From: Anaerolineae bacterium
Lineage (GTDB): Bacteria > Chloroflexota > Anaerolineae > DRVO01
Length of the DNA: 6,851 nt
Assembly: GCA_012719195.1 (NCBI GenBank)
Contig: JAAYAV010000283.1
Location: forward strand, 1 to 6,851
Direction of reading: 5' to 3'
The position numbers and the translations under genes are program-made. The notes under the pieces are model-generated. The model did not search any database. It saw only the letters and a list, made by a program, of their open reading frames with translations, and was not told the DNA's origin. Of the stretch, positions 6,279-6,851 are shown piece by piece (position 1 is the stretch's first letter; each line of letters begins with the position of its first letter).

Positions 6279-6305
6279 TCAGGTCCTGCGGTGGATCAGC
6301 GGCAC
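6279..6305 (-). CDS. short upstream ORF (leader peptide candidate) in the yedE leader
   Basis: AGGAGGTGAT (6318-6309) is a near-perfect complement of the 16S rRNA 3' end and lies 7 bases before a GTG (6305-6303). The ORF reads VPLIHRRT (first residue Met when initiated at GTG) and stops at TGA (6281-6279). If that TGA were read through, the frame would continue 29 codons to a TAG at 6191-6189, making 38 residues. The extension is Arg/Pro-rich and resembles no selenoprotein I know. The initiation site is too good to ignore, given that most genes here have weaker ones. Translation is inferred; no coding statistics are possible at this length. Confidence 0.45.
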   Translation of the reverse strand: MPLIHRRT

Positions 6306-6345
6306 GCTATCACCTCCTAATGATTGGCGGAACCGAGACGCCGGG

Positions 6346-6374
6346 ATTATGTACGACCACGCCGGTTGCTGCAA
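6346..6374 (-). promoter_or_regulatory. candidate sigma70-type promoter for the yedE unit
   Basis: On the minus strand TTGCAG (6374-6369) and CATAAT (6351-6346) are separated by exactly 17 bases. The -10 matches TATAAT at five of six positions; the -35 keeps TTG. Transcription would start near 6339, giving a leader of about 214 bases that contains the upstream ORF and all the hairpins. It begins about 20 bases past the yeiH stop, and I see no intrinsic terminator between them, so some read-through from yeiH is possible. Confidence 0.5.
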
Positions 6375-6393
6375 GAGGGCGGCTAGCGGATTC

Positions 6394-6851
6394 TCACAGG
6401 CTTATTAGCGGGCCGAAGGCGTAGGCGCAGGCGACGCTCACCACGCCCACCATGATTGCGGCAGCGAGCCCGCCCAGGAAGGGTCGGATCCCCAGGCGGC
6501 GCAGGAAGCTGAAGTTGGTGCTAAGGCCGACGGCGGCGAGCGCCACCAGCAGGAGGTACTCGGCCAGCACCTTGATGCTGCCGACGAGGCTGCTCCACCC
6601 GGCCGCTTCCCACAAGCCGAGGGCGCGGCCACCGCCCTGCAGACCGGCGTCGCCCAGGCTGCGCACGGCGGCCATAAGGAGAAAGCCGAGCACGAAAAGC
6701 GGCAGGAGCTTGACCACGTCCACCTTGGTCCCCGTCTGTCGCGCCCGAGCGCGGGCATAGCGGTAGGCCATGAGGGGCACGACGCCGGCCATGAACACGT
6801 TGCGGACCATCTTGATGATCACGGCCACGTCGGCGCCGGAGAGCGCCGCTG
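6394..6851 (-). CDS. yeiH: YeiH-family putative sulfate/anion exporter, C-terminal part (5' end outside window)
   Basis: The visible 151 residues are the C-terminal part of a polytopic membrane protein; the frame is open through the right edge and ends at TGA 6396-6394. The segment VIIKMVRNVFMAGVVPLMAY, a long hydrophobic LLPLFVLGFLLMAAVRSLGD, a further helix before VGLSTNFSFLRRLGIRPF, and a final hydrophobic segment ending GPLISL match the end of YeiH proteins (about 330-350 residues). The family is annotated as putative sulfate exporters, with little direct proof. Internal GTG codons at 6828 and nearby are not real starts, since similarity continues upstream to the edge. Its position just before a YedE transporter fits a sulfur/selenium theme, though the promoter between them suggests separate control. 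Confidence 0.85.
   Translation of the reverse strand, partial: AALSGADVAVIIKMVRNVFMAGVVPLMAYRYARARARQTGTKVDVVKLLPLFVLGFLLMAAVRSLGDAGLQGGGRALGLWEAAGWSSLVGSIKVLAEYLLLVALAAVGLSTNFSFLRRLGIRPFLGGLAAAIMVGVVSVACAYAFGPLISL

Noticed and set aside
6160..6365. 10-base direct repeat ACCACGCCGG at 6160-6169 and 6356-6365
   Set aside because: A single pair of GC-rich 10-mers about 196 bases apart is weak evidence for an operator; one copy is explained as an arm of the hairpin upstream of yedE.
6126..6393. Possible selC (selenocysteine tRNA) or other tRNA in the yedE leader
   Set aside because: I found no TTCGA-type T-loop, no closing acceptor stem and no cloverleaf on either strand; the hairpins do not fit a 90-100 base tRNA.
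1..6851. Mobile elements, CRISPR arrays or defence genes
   Set aside because: I found no transposase-like or recombinase-like proteins, no regularly spaced repeats and no known defence domains.

Overview
The window comes from a GC-rich bacterium, roughly two-thirds G+C by eye. Every gene I can support lies on the minus strand. Frequent GTG/TTG starts, short overlaps and tight gene packing suggest a streamlined free-living bacterium. The family mix would fit Chloroflexota, Actinomycetota or a relative, but nothing here fixes the taxon and I hold that guess weakly. No mobile elements, CRISPR array, rRNA or tRNA were seen.

In the direction of transcription (right to left), the window opens with the C-terminal part of a YeiH-type membrane transporter (6394-6851). 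A gap of about 270 bases follows. It carries a candidate sigma70-type promoter, an extremely strong Shine-Dalgarno site in front of a tiny upstream ORF, and several hairpins. The last hairpin would bury the ribosome-binding site of the next gene. Then comes a tightly coupled four-gene unit: a YedE-type selenium/sulfur transporter (5004-6125), a TusA/YedF-like sulfur-carrier protein (4772-4993), a class V cysteine desulfurase-like enzyme (3627-4775) and a small DUF3343 protein (3406-3630). Gaps are 10 bases, then two 4-base ATGA overlaps. These four families are known to recur near selenium-utilisation genes, so the unit probably imports a selenium (or reduced sulfur) species and passes chalcogen between protein cysteines. 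No selD, selA, selB or selC is in the window, so the selenium reading rests on family knowledge.

After a 160-base spacer with a weak candidate promoter and an 11-bp inverted repeat comes a second unit: a GalU-type nucleotidyltransferase (2343-3245), overlapped by 11 bases by a GHMP sugar kinase (1337-2353), and then a MscS-family mechanosensitive channel with an N-terminal BON domain (1-1277, running off the left edge). The kinase/nucleotidyltransferase pair looks like a two-step route from a free sugar to a nucleotide sugar. The kinase N-terminus recalls glucuronokinase.

The most interesting part is the leader of the yedE unit (about 6126-6339). It contains two mutually exclusive hairpins, one of which sequesters the yedE Shine-Dalgarno sequence. 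It also contains a well-initiated upstream ORF whose first stop is UGA, followed at bacterial-SECIS-like spacing by a stem-loop. Reading through that UGA would carry a ribosome to a UAG just upstream of the sequestering arm. This suggests, but does not prove, a translation-dependent and possibly selenocysteine-dependent switch.
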